From Tepidibacter hydrothermalis (GTDB lineage Bacteria; Bacillota; Clostridia; Peptostreptococcales; Peptostreptococcaceae): DNA of 64,000 nt. Both the position numbers and the translations under genes were made by a program. Of this stretch, positions 8,911-17,976 are shown one piece after another (within the stretch, counting starts at the first letter, position 1; every line of letters starts with the position of its first letter). Location: NCBI RefSeq assembly GCF_029542625.1, contig NZ_CP120733.1:2418001-2482000 (forward strand), given 5' to 3'. The notes beneath the pieces are model-generated. The model was not told where the DNA came from, ran no database searches, and worked only from the letters and a program-made list of their open reading frames with translations.

Positions 8911-10396
8911 CTTTTCTTATCTTTCTTTCTAGTACATTATTGTTATTTACAGCTCCCATTCCAAAAGCTACAGTATCTTGAAGTACCTGCTCACCTTTTT
9001 GAAGCTTTTCTATTTCTGATCTTTTAACTAGATATCCAGTAATTCTTATAACATCACAATCTGTAGAATATAAAGAGAAATATCTCATTTCTTCTTTAAA
9101 TGCACCTTTTATTATATCTAATATATATTCAGGATTTTTCTTAGCCATAGAGTCAAAGTTAAATATATCACCTATTCCTGATGGAAAGTACTTATGGAAT
9201 TTTGCTGATTGAATTAAATGTTGATGTATCTCTGGTTCTTCTCCTATTGGAATTCTACATCCAGGACTTATTCCCTCGTCTGTATCTATTCCAACTTGTG
9301 CATGAAGAACATATCTATTATTTGAAGCATTACAGTAAGGTGCTTCATGTTTATTCACTTCTTCTTCTAATTTTTGAATTATTCTAAGTCCTAATTCATT
9401 CGCTCTTTCACTATGACCAAATCTATCTTCTTTAATATCTGAATTTATGAAGTGATTTACACATTCAGCAAGTCCAAACATACCAAACATAGCTGTAAAA
9501 TTATCTTTTTCTACTAAATTTTCTCTAACTAAGAAGCTTGATTCAAAAAATCCACTTTCTTCAATTAAAAATTTAACTCTCTTATCCATATATCCAGCCA
9601 TTACTTTAACTGCCTCTGGAAGTTTGTTTTCGATAAAATCATTTTCATCCTTTGCTGTTTTACTAAGTCCTGCAAGGTTTAATCTAACTAGTGTATAACT
9701 TCCACCAGCTATATTAAGACCATTATAACAACTTACTATTGCATAATTTTCTCCAAGGTCATCTGAAAACATCTTGTGATTTGCAAAGCTAGGTTTAGCA
9801 GTCACAAGAGCTGTATTTATAGCTTCAATTGCAAATTCATTCGAAGTCTCATCAGAATACTTAATAGTAACATTAGGTATTGCATTTTGAAGTTCTCTTT
9901 CTGCCTTTAATATAAGTCTTCCTGCTTTAGTATCTTTAGGTCCTATATTAGCATGGCAAAATGAATCTGTAATAGTTCTATCAATATGAGTTAAAAATAG
10001 TTTTATAGCCTTATAAGCTTCGTCCTCATCCTCTATAAATCTATCAAGTAATGTATCTATATTTCCTATATAAACAGGAAAAGATGTTATTGATGGAACG
10101 TGCTTGTATAAAATTAGTAAACTGTTTACTGCTTCCCAAATATCCTTAGGAGGTTTTATACCTAAAAACTCACTTCCATTTGTAATAAATCTTTCATAAT
10201 CCGGAACTATATATCTAGGCCTGTACGGAGCATTTCCTTCATTAAGATCACATATTATTCCTTCTTCTCTGTACTTTTGTGCCATCTCACTTATGTTTAG
10301 CACATTTAAAGTTTCTTCTGCAGCCCTAGCTAGACTCATAACCTTCTGTTCGTAAGTCATTGTAGTATCCTTTATTATGTTAAAAATATTAGTCAT
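8903..10396 (-). CDS. yjjI: YjjI-family glycyl-radical enzyme
   Basis: This 497-aa protein has the DUF3029/YjjI layout and a C-terminal glycyl-radical motif, RITGYLV, with Gly454 as the expected radical site. That resembles the GYL form of anaerobic ribonucleotide reductases more than the GYAV of pyruvate formate-lyase. The in vivo reaction of YjjI proteins is not established. The overlapping activase gene immediately downstream supports the assignment. It is much shorter than NrdD (about 700 aa) or PFL (about 750 aa), so neither fits. The upstream region (10397-10594) contains a small AACCA/TGGTT hairpin but no recognised riboswitch. Its presence inside a skin element is unusual. Confidence 0.85.
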   Translation of the reverse strand: MTNIFNIIKDTTMTYEQKVMSLARAAEETLNVLNISEMAQKYREEGIICDLNEGNAPYRPRYIVPDYERFITNGSEFLGIKPPKDIWEAVNSLLILYKHVPSITSFPVYIGNIDTLLDRFIEDEDEAYKAIKLFLTHIDRTITDSFCHANIGPKDTKAGRLILKAERELQNAIPNVTIKYSDETSNEFAIEAINTALVTAKPSFANHKMFSDDLGENYAIVSCYNGLNIAGGSYTLVRLNLAGLSKTAKDENDFIENKLPEAVKVMAGYMDKRVKFLIEESGFFESSFLVRENLVEKDNFTAMFGMFGLAECVNHFINSDIKEDRFGHSERANELGLRIIQKLEEEVNKHEAPYCNASNNRYVLHAQVGIDTDEGISPGCRIPIGEEPEIHQHLIQSAKFHKYFPSGIGDIFNFDSMAKKNPEYILDIIKGAFKEEMRYFSLYSTDCDVIRITGYLVKRSEIEKLQKGEQVLQDTVAFGMGAVNNNNVLERKIRKDV

Positions 10397-10600
10397 GGTT
10401 CTTCACTCTCCATTTAAAATATTTTAACCACTTTTAAATGGTTGTTTAACATACTACTTTTCAAAAAAATAGTAATATGCTGTTATATATATATTATACC
10501 CTTTTGATATTTTTAGCAAACGTTATTCTTAGCTATACATATATTTTTATTTTAGTAAATATAATTTTGATATATACATATCTTAGAAAGGACGATGTTC

Positions 10601-12124
10601 ATGAACAACACTTGTATTTATCTTAGAAAGTCAAGAGCAGATGAAGAAGCTGAAAAAAAAGGTGATAAAGAAACTTTGCTAAAACATAAGAAAGCATTAC
10701 TTAAATATGCAAAAGATAATAATTTGAATATATTAAAAATCAGAGAGGAAATAGTATCCGGAGAAAGCTTGATGCACAGACCTCAAATGCTAGAGCTTTT
10801 AAAAGATGTTGAGAACAATCTATATGACTCTGTTTTATGCATGGATATAGATAGACTTGGTAGAGGTAATATGAAAGAACAAGGTCTTATTCTTGAGACA
10901 TTTAAAAATTCCAATACAAAAATTATAACTCCTAGAAAAATATATGATTTAGATAACGAATTCGATGAAGAATATTCAGAGTTTGAAGCATTTATGGCCA
11001 GAAAAGAGCTTAAAATAATAAATAGACGTCTTCAAAATGGTAGAATAAGAAGTGTTGAAGATGGCAATTATTTAGGAACACTTCCTCCATATGGATATGA
11101 AATTTGTTATAAAGACAATTATAGAACCTTAACCCCTCATCCAGAACAGTCAGTAGTTGTAAAAATCATATTTGATTTATATACAAATGATAATTTAGGA
11201 TGTAAAAAAATAGCTGATAAACTAAACAATATGAACTATAAGAGCTATACAGGTTCAAATTGGTCAGCACCATCAGTTCTTTCAATAATAAAAAACAATG
11301 TCTATACAGGTAGAATACAATGGAGAAAAACTATTAATAAAAAATCAAGTGAAATAGGTAAAAATAAAGAAACTAAAATACGACCTAAACAAGAATGGAT
11401 AGATGTGGAGGGGAAGCACAAACCTATTATACCTTTAAAAACTTACGAAAAAGCTCAAAAAATTTTATCAAGTCGATCTCATACACCCTTTAATTCAAAA
11501 ACTAAAATTTCAAATCCTTTAGCAGGAGTTATTAAATGCTTTTATTGCAATTCATCCATGGTTCTTAGACCATATAAAAATAGAGATTCTCAAATTATGT
11601 GCCCTAAACACTGTTCAAATAAAAGTAGTAAGCTTTTATATATAGAAAATAAACTAATATTATCTTTAAGATATTGGTTGAAAAAATACGAATTTGATTT
11701 AAAAAGATATCATAATAATGATAAAAATCCAGATGTTTCATTATATAAAAATGTACTTTATGGATTAAAAAAAGAATTAAGTAATTTAAATATACAAAAA
11801 AACAATTTACATAATCTACTAGAACGAAATATATATGATGAATCTACATATATCGCTAGATTAAATTCGATTACTAAAAAAAGAAAAGATATCCAAAACT
11901 CGATAGATGAAACTAACAATAAATTAATTAATGAATATAACAAATTCGATTTAAGTTACATCCCAAAATATTCACACCTTTTGGATATATATGAAAATAC
12001 AGATAGCAATGCGTTAAAAAATAGATTATTAAAGTCAATCCTGAACAGTGTTGTATATAAAAAAGAAAAACATAAGAGAAACGATGAATTCACATTAATA
12101 GTTTATCCTAAATTACCAAAATAA
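10601..12124 (+). CDS. Large serine recombinase of the skin-like element (SpoIVCA-like)
   Basis: This protein is about 507 aa. The resolvase catalytic domain carries the nucleophile in IYLRKSRADE (Ser11 counting from the ATG at 10601) and DRLGRGN (near residue 87). A recombinase domain follows, then a zinc ribbon (CFYC...CPKHC, about 324-345) and a C-terminal coiled coil. That is the architecture of phage-type integrases and of the sigK-skin recombinases. It is the only recombinase inside the sigK split, so it is the obvious excision enzyme. The upstream ATG at 10595 is only 2 bp from AAAGGACG, so the ATG at 10601 fits better. It is one of very few plus-strand genes here, transcribed against sigK. 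Confidence 0.92.
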   Translation: MNNTCIYLRKSRADEEAEKKGDKETLLKHKKALLKYAKDNNLNILKIREEIVSGESLMHRPQMLELLKDVENNLYDSVLCMDIDRLGRGNMKEQGLILETFKNSNTKIITPRKIYDLDNEFDEEYSEFEAFMARKELKIINRRLQNGRIRSVEDGNYLGTLPPYGYEICYKDNYRTLTPHPEQSVVVKIIFDLYTNDNLGCKKIADKLNNMNYKSYTGSNWSAPSVLSIIKNNVYTGRIQWRKTINKKSSEIGKNKETKIRPKQEWIDVEGKHKPIIPLKTYEKAQKILSSRSHTPFNSKTKISNPLAGVIKCFYCNSSMVLRPYKNRDSQIMCPKHCSNKSSKLLYIENKLILSLRYWLKKYEFDLKRYHNNDKNPDVSLYKNVLYGLKKELSNLNIQKNNLHNLLERNIYDESTYIARLNSITKKRKDIQNSIDETNNKLINEYNKFDLSYIPKYSHLLDIYENTDSNALKNRLLKSILNSVVYKKEKHKRNDEFTLIVYPKLPK

Positions 12125-12224
12125 TATCTACCTAGATTTAGTATAAATCAAATTACTTTTTTACAGAAAACAACAGTTAATTAAACCTCTAATTTGAAAC
12201 CTGATATAAATTTTAAGCACAAAA

Positions 12225-12795
12225 AAATGGCATCAAAATACCGCTAATGTGATAAATCTTTTTAATAAAACTAAGAATTAAATCTTATTGAATCTCCTAA
12301 AAGTTCTAAACTCCCTCCCGGTCAGACAACGAACTTTCTTAACGTATATTCAAACGCTGTAATTCAAGTTTTATACAAAAATATTTAAATCATTCGCTAA
12401 CATTTTAATACCACTTTTTTTAGTATATCTCTTAAATTTTATACAGATTTAAATGTTGTTCTCTCATAAATAATGCCATATTTCTTATTCTAAATTTCTT
12501 TTTGAACGGGAAATTCTTTGATAAGAATATGGCATTATTTTTTTATGTTTTTTATGCTATCATTAAATAAGATTTGACTTTATAATAGAATACTTACTAT
12601 CAAAACTGTATATAAAAATGTTAGTGAATGCTTTTAGATATTTTGACTAATATAACTTAGCTTTTAGCGTTTAATAATACGTTAAGAAATTTACGTGTTT
12701 GACCGTAGAGAGTTCGTAAATTTTAGAATTATTAATAAGATAAAAGATTAGTTATATTCAAAATATCGTTGTATTCTCGGTATTTTTATATATAG
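12225..12795. repeat. About 570-bp imperfect palindrome (fold-back structure) in the skin-like element
   Basis: Two arms of about 240 bp are inverted, diverged copies of each other around a centre near 12505. Matching blocks include 12226-12245 AAAATGGCATCAAAATACCG against AAATACCGAGAATAC (complement of 12768-12790). Others are TTCTTAACGTA...AAACGCT (12336-12358) against its inverse at 12664-12687, and CATTCGCTAACATTTT against CATTCACTAACATTTT. The region is otherwise the 715-bp gene-free space between the recombinase and the YkuS-like gene. Possible natures are a fold-back or MITE-like insertion, a structured RNA, or an assembly site for recombination proteins. Confidence 0.7.
12469..12546 (+). 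terminator. Terminator-like hairpin at the centre of the long palindrome
   Basis: AATAATGCCATAT and ATATGGCATTATT form the stem with further internal pairing, followed on the plus strand by seven Ts. It would end the recombinase transcript about 420 bp past its stop. Confidence 0.7.
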
Positions 12796-12838
12796 TTTTG
12801 ATAACACACAAAAATCAAAAGTAGCTACTTTTTTTATA

Positions 12839-13096
12839 CTAATGAAATATTTTATTTAATTCAACTTTTATATCTTCAATACTCTTTCCACTAGCCTTTA
12901 TAACTGGTATTTTAGTTGATGATGTTTCTATTCCTATAAAGTTTATTTTTGATCCTGATACTAACAATGCATCGAAATTGTTTAAGTAGTTTGGATTATT
13001 CTTTTCATTACTATCTATTACATCTATTTGGTAGCCTTCTCTTTTTAGGTCATTTTTTACAAATGACATAGTTCTTTCAAGTGCTATATTTTTCAC
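12839..13096 (-). CDS. UPF0180 (YkuS-like) protein; candidate excision partner of the skin recombinase
   Basis: This 85-aa protein has the UPF0180 pattern: IALERTMSFVKNDLKREGY, a central DALLVSG and the near-diagnostic TSSTKIPVIKASG. The family's function is unknown. The best start is the GTG at 13096, 5-6 bp after GGGAGGT; an earlier ATG at 13111 lies within the ribosome site. Only about 36 bp separate it from the in-frame stop of the 5' sigK fragment, in the same direction. It should therefore be transcribed from the sigK promoter while the element is still in place, when an excision factor would be needed. That role is inference. C. difficile skin is known to need a small directionality factor, but I cannot compare the sequences here. 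Confidence 0.8.
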   Translation of the reverse strand: MKNIALERTMSFVKNDLKREGYQIDVIDSNEKNNPNYLNNFDALLVSGSKINFIGIETSSTKIPVIKASGKSIEDIKVELNKIFH

Positions 13097-13131
13097 TATA
13101 AAACCTCCCAAATTTGAAGTTGATATAAGGT

Positions 13132-13515
13132 TTAAGATATTTCATTCCCTTCTTTATCTACGCCTATAGGATCTTGAAGTGATACCTCTCCTTTATTTTT
13201 TTTACCTGCTCTTATACTCATAAGTATCTCATTATCTATACACCTTGCAGCATAAGTTGCCAGCCTTGTACCTTTGTCAATATTAAATGTCTCTATTGCT
13301 TTTATAAGCCCAATAGTTCCAATAGATATTAGATCTTCTATATCTTCTTGATAATTAGTATATTTCTTGACAATATGAGCTACTAATCTTAGATTTCTTT
13401 CTACTAGAATAGATTTTGCACTTAAGTCTCCTTGTTTAAACTTTTTTAAATATTCTAGTTCTTCTTTAGGGGTTAGTGGATTCGGAAACGATTTTGTAGT
13501 TGTCAATATATTCAC
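13132..13515 (-). CDS. sigK: sigK 5' part: sigma-K regions 1-2, truncated by the skin-like element
   Basis: The 127-codon frame encodes the N-terminal half of SigK. It begins with a short leader, then shows region 2 with [32 protein letters not shown] and [17 protein letters not shown], and ends [13 protein letters not shown]-stop. The stop is created by element sequence directly after the 13-bp core. The GTG at 13515 overlaps a GGGGGG ribosome site; TTG at 13506 has better spacing. No long SpoIVFB-type prosequence is evident before the conserved region, as in C. difficile SigK, so control may rest mainly on excision. Alone, the fragment lacks regions 3-4 and cannot recognise -35 elements. 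Confidence 0.95.
   Translation of the reverse strand: MNILTTTKSFPNPLTPKEELEYLKKFKQGDLSAKSILVERNLRLVAHIVKKYTNYQEDIEDLISIGTIGLIKAIETFNIDKGTRLATYAARCIDNEILMSIRAGKKNKGEVSLQDPIGVDKEGNEIS
13134..13146. repeat. Right attachment-site core of the skin-like element
   Basis: Identical to 3388-3400 over 13 bp; the sequences diverge at the next base on both sides. Confidence 0.9.
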
Positions 13516-13539
13516 CCCCCATATAATAAGTCACTTTAC

Positions 13540-13566
13540 ATTATATGAATGTGTTTATATTATTGT
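13540..13566 (-). promoter_or_regulatory. Candidate sigma-E promoter of sigK
   Basis: On the minus strand CATATAAT (complement of 13540-13547) matches the sigma-E -10 form CATA..AT. It is preceded at 13 nt by an AT-rich CACAATA that could act as the -35 region. It lies 25-40 bp before the possible sigK starts. sigK is sigma-E-dependent in relatives. Judged by eye only. Confidence 0.4.
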
Positions 13567-13574
13567 GCCTGTAC

Positions 13575-15230
13575 TTATTTAATATTATTTATATTTTCAA
13601 TTATATCTTTAAATACAGGAGCTGCAGCTCCTCCACCTGATTTTCCATCATATATAAATACTGTTACTGCATATTTAGGTATTTTTGCTGGATAGTAACC
13701 AGTAAACCATCCATGTACAAATTTTTTACCATTGATATAATATTCTGCTGAACCAGTTTTTCCTGCACTGTTTCCTTTTATTCCTTTTATATTTTTAGCA
13801 GTACCTTCTTCAACAACACCTTCCATTAATTTTTTTGTTCTATTTATTATAAAAGGAGACATTACTACCTTATCTTTTTCTGGTTTATGTTTTTCAATCT
13901 CATTCATATTCTGATCTAGTGTAGAATCAAATAAATACAATTTTTTATATGCTCCATTATTAGCTATTATCTGGGTCATCTGATTTACTTGAAGAGGAGT
14001 TACTTCTATATCTCCTTGTCCTATTGATATGTTCCCTATAGCGTTTCCTTTGACAGAGTCTCCTTTTGGAAGTTCAGTTTCTTTTTCTTCCTCTAAGCCT
14101 ATATCTATTTTATCTGACAGCCCCAGCCTTTTTGCTGTTTCTAGTATTTTTTTGCTTCCAAGTCTTTTTCCTACTTCGACAAACACTGGATTACACGAAT
14201 TATAAAAAGCTTCTTTAAATGTTTCTTCTCCATGCCCTTCTCTTTTCCAGCACTTTATCTTTATTCCATCAAATTCTATATATCCGTTGCAGTCAAATTT
14301 TTCTTCTTCATCTACTACACCTTCTTCAAATGCTGCAAGTGTTACTATTATTTTAAATATAGATCCAGGTGGATATTTGCATTGAATAGCTTTATTTAAT
14401 AATTCTTGTTTTTTACTATCTATATAGTTTTCTATCTTGTTGGGGTTAAAATTTGGTCTTGATGCCATGGCTAATATCTCACCTGTATTAACATCAGATA
14501 CTACAACAGCTCCATTTTTATGCTTTTTATCTAGTGCTTTTTCAACTATATTTTGTATATTGTAATCTATAGTCAATTTTATATTTTTATGTTTTTCATC
14601 CTCACTTTTATATTTTTTAAAACTTCCAGGAACTACATTCTTTCTTGCGTCTACAAATGCCTCTACATATTCTTTATTTTGATCTTTGAGTAAATCATTT
14701 TTAGCTTTTTCAATTCCACTTACACCTTTATTCTCATACTTATTCACATATCCTAAAACATGCGTTAATATATTTTCACTTCTATACCTATATGTTTTAT
14801 TAACTATTAAAATTGCTTTCTTACTTTCTATTTCTTTTCTCAATTTATCATTTAAATATTTTATTTTGAGCTCTATCAAATTGCTTTTAGTCTCAAATTC
14901 ATTATATATTTCTTTTTCAGAGAGTTTTGTGACTTTTTTTAATATATCTATTTTTTCTTTATCCAATTTAAAATTTCGTTTTAATATTACAACTATATCT
15001 TCTTTTTCACTATCTGTAAGTGCTACATTATTTCTATCATATATAGTTCCTCTATTACTCGTTAAGTCTATTTTTATTTCACTTTGTCTTATGGCTCTTT
15101 CATAATACTCTTTACCTTTATAACCTTGTATATATATAAGCCTTGCAAATAACAATATAAATACAAACGAAAAAACAAATAAAAGTATTGAAAGTCTTTT
15201 ATTATTCTCTTTCTTACTCTTTTTTCTCAA
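13575..15230 (-). CDS. Class B penicillin-binding protein (transpeptidase), SpoVD/PBP2-like
   Basis: This 551-aa protein has a short cytoplasmic tail, one membrane anchor (about 13-35), a PBP dimerisation domain and a transpeptidase domain. All three active-site motifs are present: SIFK (Ser290-Lys293), SCN (345-347) and KTG (491-493). It should cross-link peptidoglycan outside the membrane. It is next to sigK, as in C. difficile, where a class B PBP gene precedes sigK. There is no PASTA domain, unlike many SpoVD proteins. The start is TTG at 15230, placed 6 bp after GGGGGTG, which is itself buried in a hairpin. A sporulation role is inference from the neighbourhood. Confidence 0.9.
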   Translation of the reverse strand: MRKKSKKENNKRLSILLFVFSFVFILLFARLIYIQGYKGKEYYERAIRQSEIKIDLTSNRGTIYDRNNVALTDSEKEDIVVILKRNFKLDKEKIDILKKVTKLSEKEIYNEFETKSNLIELKIKYLNDKLRKEIESKKAILIVNKTYRYRSENILTHVLGYVNKYENKGVSGIEKAKNDLLKDQNKEYVEAFVDARKNVVPGSFKKYKSEDEKHKNIKLTIDYNIQNIVEKALDKKHKNGAVVVSDVNTGEILAMASRPNFNPNKIENYIDSKKQELLNKAIQCKYPPGSIFKIIVTLAAFEEGVVDEEEKFDCNGYIEFDGIKIKCWKREGHGEETFKEAFYNSCNPVFVEVGKRLGSKKILETAKRLGLSDKIDIGLEEEKETELPKGDSVKGNAIGNISIGQGDIEVTPLQVNQMTQIIANNGAYKKLYLFDSTLDQNMNEIEKHKPEKDKVVMSPFIINRTKKLMEGVVEEGTAKNIKGIKGNSAGKTGSAEYYINGKKFVHGWFTGYYPAKIPKYAVTVFIYDGKSGGGAAAPVFKDIIENINNIK

Positions 15231-15237
15231 AAAAACA

Positions 15238-15275
15238 CCCCCTGATAAGGATTATTTTTTCCAATTATCAAGGGG
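15238..15275 (-). promoter_or_regulatory. Hairpin covering the ribosome site of the PBP gene, also terminator-like
   Basis: On the minus strand CCCCTTGATAA pairs with TTATCAGGGG. The 3' arm is the GGGGGTG ribosome site of the PBP gene and is followed by seven Ts ending in the TTG start. It could terminate udk transcripts, limit translation of the PBP, or both. Confidence 0.6.
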
Positions 15276-15287
15276 TTAATACTTTAA

Positions 15288-15932
15288 TTAATTATCTTTT
15301 TTTACTTTAGATTCTATTATAGACTTTATTTTAGCAACAACTATATCTATAGCAACAGTATTATATCCACCTTCTGGCATTATAATATCTGCATACTTCT
15401 TATACGGTTCTATAAACTGCATATGAGCTGGTCTTACAGTAGAAAGATATTGATCTATTACAGAATCGACTGTTCTTCCTCTTTCTTCTATATCTCTTTG
15501 TATTCTTCTAAGTATTCTAATATCATTATCTGTATCTACAAATATCTTTATATCTAACATATTTCTTAGATTTTCATCTTCTAATATCATTATACCTTCA
15601 ACCACTATTATATCTTTAGAAAAAATCTCTGTATATTGGTCTACGTCTCTAGTATGTTTTTCAAAGTCATAAACTGGTTTTTTAATGCTTTTTCCATCAA
15701 GTAAATCATTTAAGTGACCTATTAAAAGCTCATTATCAAAGGCAAATGGATGATCATAATTCGTCTTTAATCTATCTTTAAATTCAAGATGACTTTGGTC
15801 TTTATAGTAAGCATCTTGCTCTATAATAGATAAATTTTCCTCAGGTATACTCTCTATTATAGCTTTACTTACTGTACTTTTTCCTGAACCTGTTCCACCA
15901 GTTATTCCTATTATCAGGGGCCTATTTTTCAT
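15288..15932 (-). CDS. udk: Uridine kinase
   Basis: This 214-aa P-loop kinase has the Walker [13 protein letters not shown] (9-20) and the uridine kinase signatures [19 protein letters not shown] and [11 protein letters not shown]. It phosphorylates uridine and cytidine with ATP or GTP for pyrimidine salvage. Length is typical of the family (about 210 aa). It overlaps the end of the U32 peptidase gene by 11 bp, so they are probably one transcript. Confidence 0.96.
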   Translation of the reverse strand: MKNRPLIIGITGGTGSGKSTVSKAIIESIPEENLSIIEQDAYYKDQSHLEFKDRLKTNYDHPFAFDNELLIGHLNDLLDGKSIKKPVYDFEKHTRDVDQYTEIFSKDIIVVEGIMILEDENLRNMLDIKIFVDTDNDIRILRRIQRDIEERGRTVDSVIDQYLSTVRPAHMQFIEPYKKYADIIMPEGGYNTVAIDIVVAKIKSIIESKVKKDN

Positions 15933-17157
15933 CTTCTATCACCTTTCTCAATATATAATTTTCTTTAACACAAGCATCAAACTTAATTTTAATTAACTGT
16001 CTAGGATGAGGAGCTACTTCTATCTCTTCATCTTTTTCATTCCATAATTTATCTATCTTAGTGTAAATAGTCTCCTTATTTGGACCTATTATTTCTATCT
16101 TATCTCCTACAAACATTCTGTTTCTTTGTTCTACTGTTGCTATACCTTTTTCTTCATCAAAAGATTTAACAAGTCCTATAAAATCGTAATCTCTTATATA
16201 TGAACTAGAACCATAATGTTGCTCATCCGATTTTGGCTTATCAAAATAAAAACCAGTTGTAAAATCTCTATGACTAGCTTTTTTTATTTCATCAAGCCAC
16301 ATAGGATTAAACTTCCATCCTTCAGAATTTTTATAATACTCATCTATAGCCATTCTATATGCCCTAACAACAGACGCTACATAATAAGAAGTCTTCATTC
16401 TACCTTCTATTTTAAGACTCTTAATTCCAGACTCTATTATTTGAGGTATGTACTCTATCATACATAAGTCTTTTGAATTAAAGAAGAATGTACCTCTTTC
16501 ATCTTCATATACAGGATAATACTCTCCAGGTCTTTTCTCTTCAACTAGCGAATACTGCCATCTGCAAGGATGAGCACAGGCTCCCCTATTTGCATCTCTT
16601 CCAGTCATATAGTTGCTTATAAGACATCTTCCTGAATATGATATACACATAGCACCATGTACAAATGCTTCTATTTCCATATCCTCAGGTATATTATCTC
16701 TAATTTCTTTTATTTCCTCAAATGAAAGTTCTCTAGCAGTTACTATTCTATTAACTCCTTGATTATACCAAAACTTAGCACTCATATAGTTAGTATTATT
16801 AGCTTGAGTACTTAAGTGTACCTCCATATCAGGTACAACAGTTTTAACAACAGATAGAACTCCCGGATCTGATACTATTACAGCATCAACCCCTATTTCT
16901 TCAAGTTGCTTTAAATATTCACTTAATCCTTTAAAATCTTCATTATGAGGTATTACATTAACTGTTACATATAGCTTTTTATCTCTATCATGAACGAACT
17001 TCACACCTTCTTGCATTTGTTCATAAGTGAAGTTCTTAGCACCTGCTCTTAGTCCAAAAAATTCTCCTCCAAGATATACAGCATCTGCACCATATTCAAT
17101 GGCCATCTTTAACTTTTCTAAATCTCCAGCTGGAGCTAGTAATTCTACCTTTTGCAT
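15922..17157 (-). CDS. Peptidase U32 family protein (YrrO/RlhA-like)
   Basis: This 411-aa protein has an N-terminal TIM-barrel-like [23 protein letters not shown]. It carries the U32 signature [19 protein letters not shown] with conserved cysteines and [10 protein letters not shown], suggesting an Fe-S or metal site. Family members include YrrN/YrrO and the RNA hydroxylases RlhA and TrhP, so RNA hydroxylation is now a likelier role than proteolysis for many members. Order methyltransferase, U32, udk matches the yrrM-yrrN/O-udk cluster of Bacillus. An AAAGAGGTG ribosome site precedes the ATG. Confidence 0.9.
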   Translation of the reverse strand: MQKVELLAPAGDLEKLKMAIEYGADAVYLGGEFFGLRAGAKNFTYEQMQEGVKFVHDRDKKLYVTVNVIPHNEDFKGLSEYLKQLEEIGVDAVIVSDPGVLSVVKTVVPDMEVHLSTQANNTNYMSAKFWYNQGVNRIVTARELSFEEIKEIRDNIPEDMEIEAFVHGAMCISYSGRCLISNYMTGRDANRGACAHPCRWQYSLVEEKRPGEYYPVYEDERGTFFFNSKDLCMIEYIPQIIESGIKSLKIEGRMKTSYYVASVVRAYRMAIDEYYKNSEGWKFNPMWLDEIKKASHRDFTTGFYFDKPKSDEQHYGSSSYIRDYDFIGLVKSFDEEKGIATVEQRNRMFVGDKIEIIGPNKETIYTKIDKLWNEKDEEIEVAPHPRQLIKIKFDACVKENYILRKVIEDEK

Positions 17158-17260
17158 ATTAGCACCTCTTTAATATTTTTTATAACGAATAGGAAATTAT
17201 ATTCCTCTTTAAATTGTAGATAAATATAAATTTTGTTATGAGTTTCATAAAAGTTTACAT

Positions 17261-17971
17261 TTAAGATTCTTTTAAAGAAGAACCTTTTTTATAACTTAAA
17301 GCCACACCATCTCCAATTGGTATTAAGCTAGTATCTAAATAATCACAATTGCTTATATAGTCTAGATAAGTTCTCATTCTCTTAACTATTGTCTTTTTTC
17401 TTCTAATAACATACTTATCACTTGCAACCATACCCTTGTAAAGTATATTGTCAGATATTAAAACTCCACCAGGCTTTAATTTATCTATAACTAAATCATA
17501 AAATAATTTATATTGACCTTTAGCTGCATCAATAAAAATCATATCAAACTGTCCATCTACTTCTTTTAACTTTTCCTCAGCATTGCCTTCAAGTATAGTT
17601 ATATTATCATCAAATCCATATTTTTTAATGTTTTCTGATGCTTTTTCTATCATTTTTTCATTTCTTTCTACAGTTATTATTTCACAATCCTTATTCAAAG
17701 TATTCGCAAACAACATAGAAGAATATCCTATTGCACATCCAACCTCTAATATCCTTTTAGGCTGGTTCATCTTTAAAATAACTTTTAAAAATTCTGCAAC
17801 CTCTTTATGAACTATAGGGACTAGATTTTCACTTGCATAATCTTCTAATTCCTTTAGAAAAGTTTCACTTTCTTTTAATGTATTTCTTATATATTCTTCT
17901 ACATATTCATCTACTATATTACCCAAAAGTATCATCCTTTCTATGACACAAATAAATAGGTGGATTCCCAC
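17261..17971 (-). CDS. SAM-dependent O-methyltransferase, YrrM/TrmR-like
   Basis: The longest frame is 236 aa, but the first 12-15 residues (MGIHLFICVIER...) look non-coding. The ribosome site AAAGGA points to the TTG at about 17926, giving LGNIVDEYVEEYI. The SAM-binding loop is ILEVGCAIGYSS and metal-binding acidic residues occur in FIDAAKGQY, as in family-3 O-methyltransferases. B. subtilis YrrM (TrmR) methylates 5-hydroxyuridine in tRNA. Its neighbouring U32 gene could supply the hydroxylation step, as with TrhP, which makes a tRNA wobble-modification pair plausible (inference). Confidence 0.88.
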   Translation of the reverse strand: MGIHLFICVIERMILLGNIVDEYVEEYIRNTLKESETFLKELEDYASENLVPIVHKEVAEFLKVILKMNQPKRILEVGCAIGYSSMLFANTLNKDCEIITVERNEKMIEKASENIKKYGFDDNITILEGNAEEKLKEVDGQFDMIFIDAAKGQYKLFYDLVIDKLKPGGVLISDNILYKGMVASDKYVIRRKKTIVKRMRTYLDYISNCDYLDTSLIPIGDGVALSYKKGSSLKES

Positions 17972-17976
17972 CTATT
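17955..17976 (-). terminator. Short hairpin at the end of mltG
   Basis: AATAGGTGG and CCACCTATT form a stem around a 4-nt loop spanning the mltG stop, with TATTT after it on the minus strand. It is a weak terminator or a spacer hairpin before the methyltransferase gene. Confidence 0.5.

Larger units (their letters stand above)
3388..13146. mobile_element. skin-like element (about 9.75 kb) interrupting sigK
   Basis: The element lies between 13-bp direct repeats that split SigK after GNEIS. It encodes a large serine recombinase on the strand opposite to sigK. Known skin elements in B. subtilis, C. difficile and C. tetani interrupt sigK and are excised in the mother cell by such a recombinase, so excision times sigma-K production. 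Cargo here is unusual for skin: no phage structural genes but a dehydratase-activator-type protein, a 55-aa protein, a YjjI/YjjW pair, a UPF0180 protein and a long palindrome. It is shorter than the roughly 14.6-kb C. difficile skin and the roughly 48-kb B. subtilis skin. Excision itself is inferred. Confidence 0.92.
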
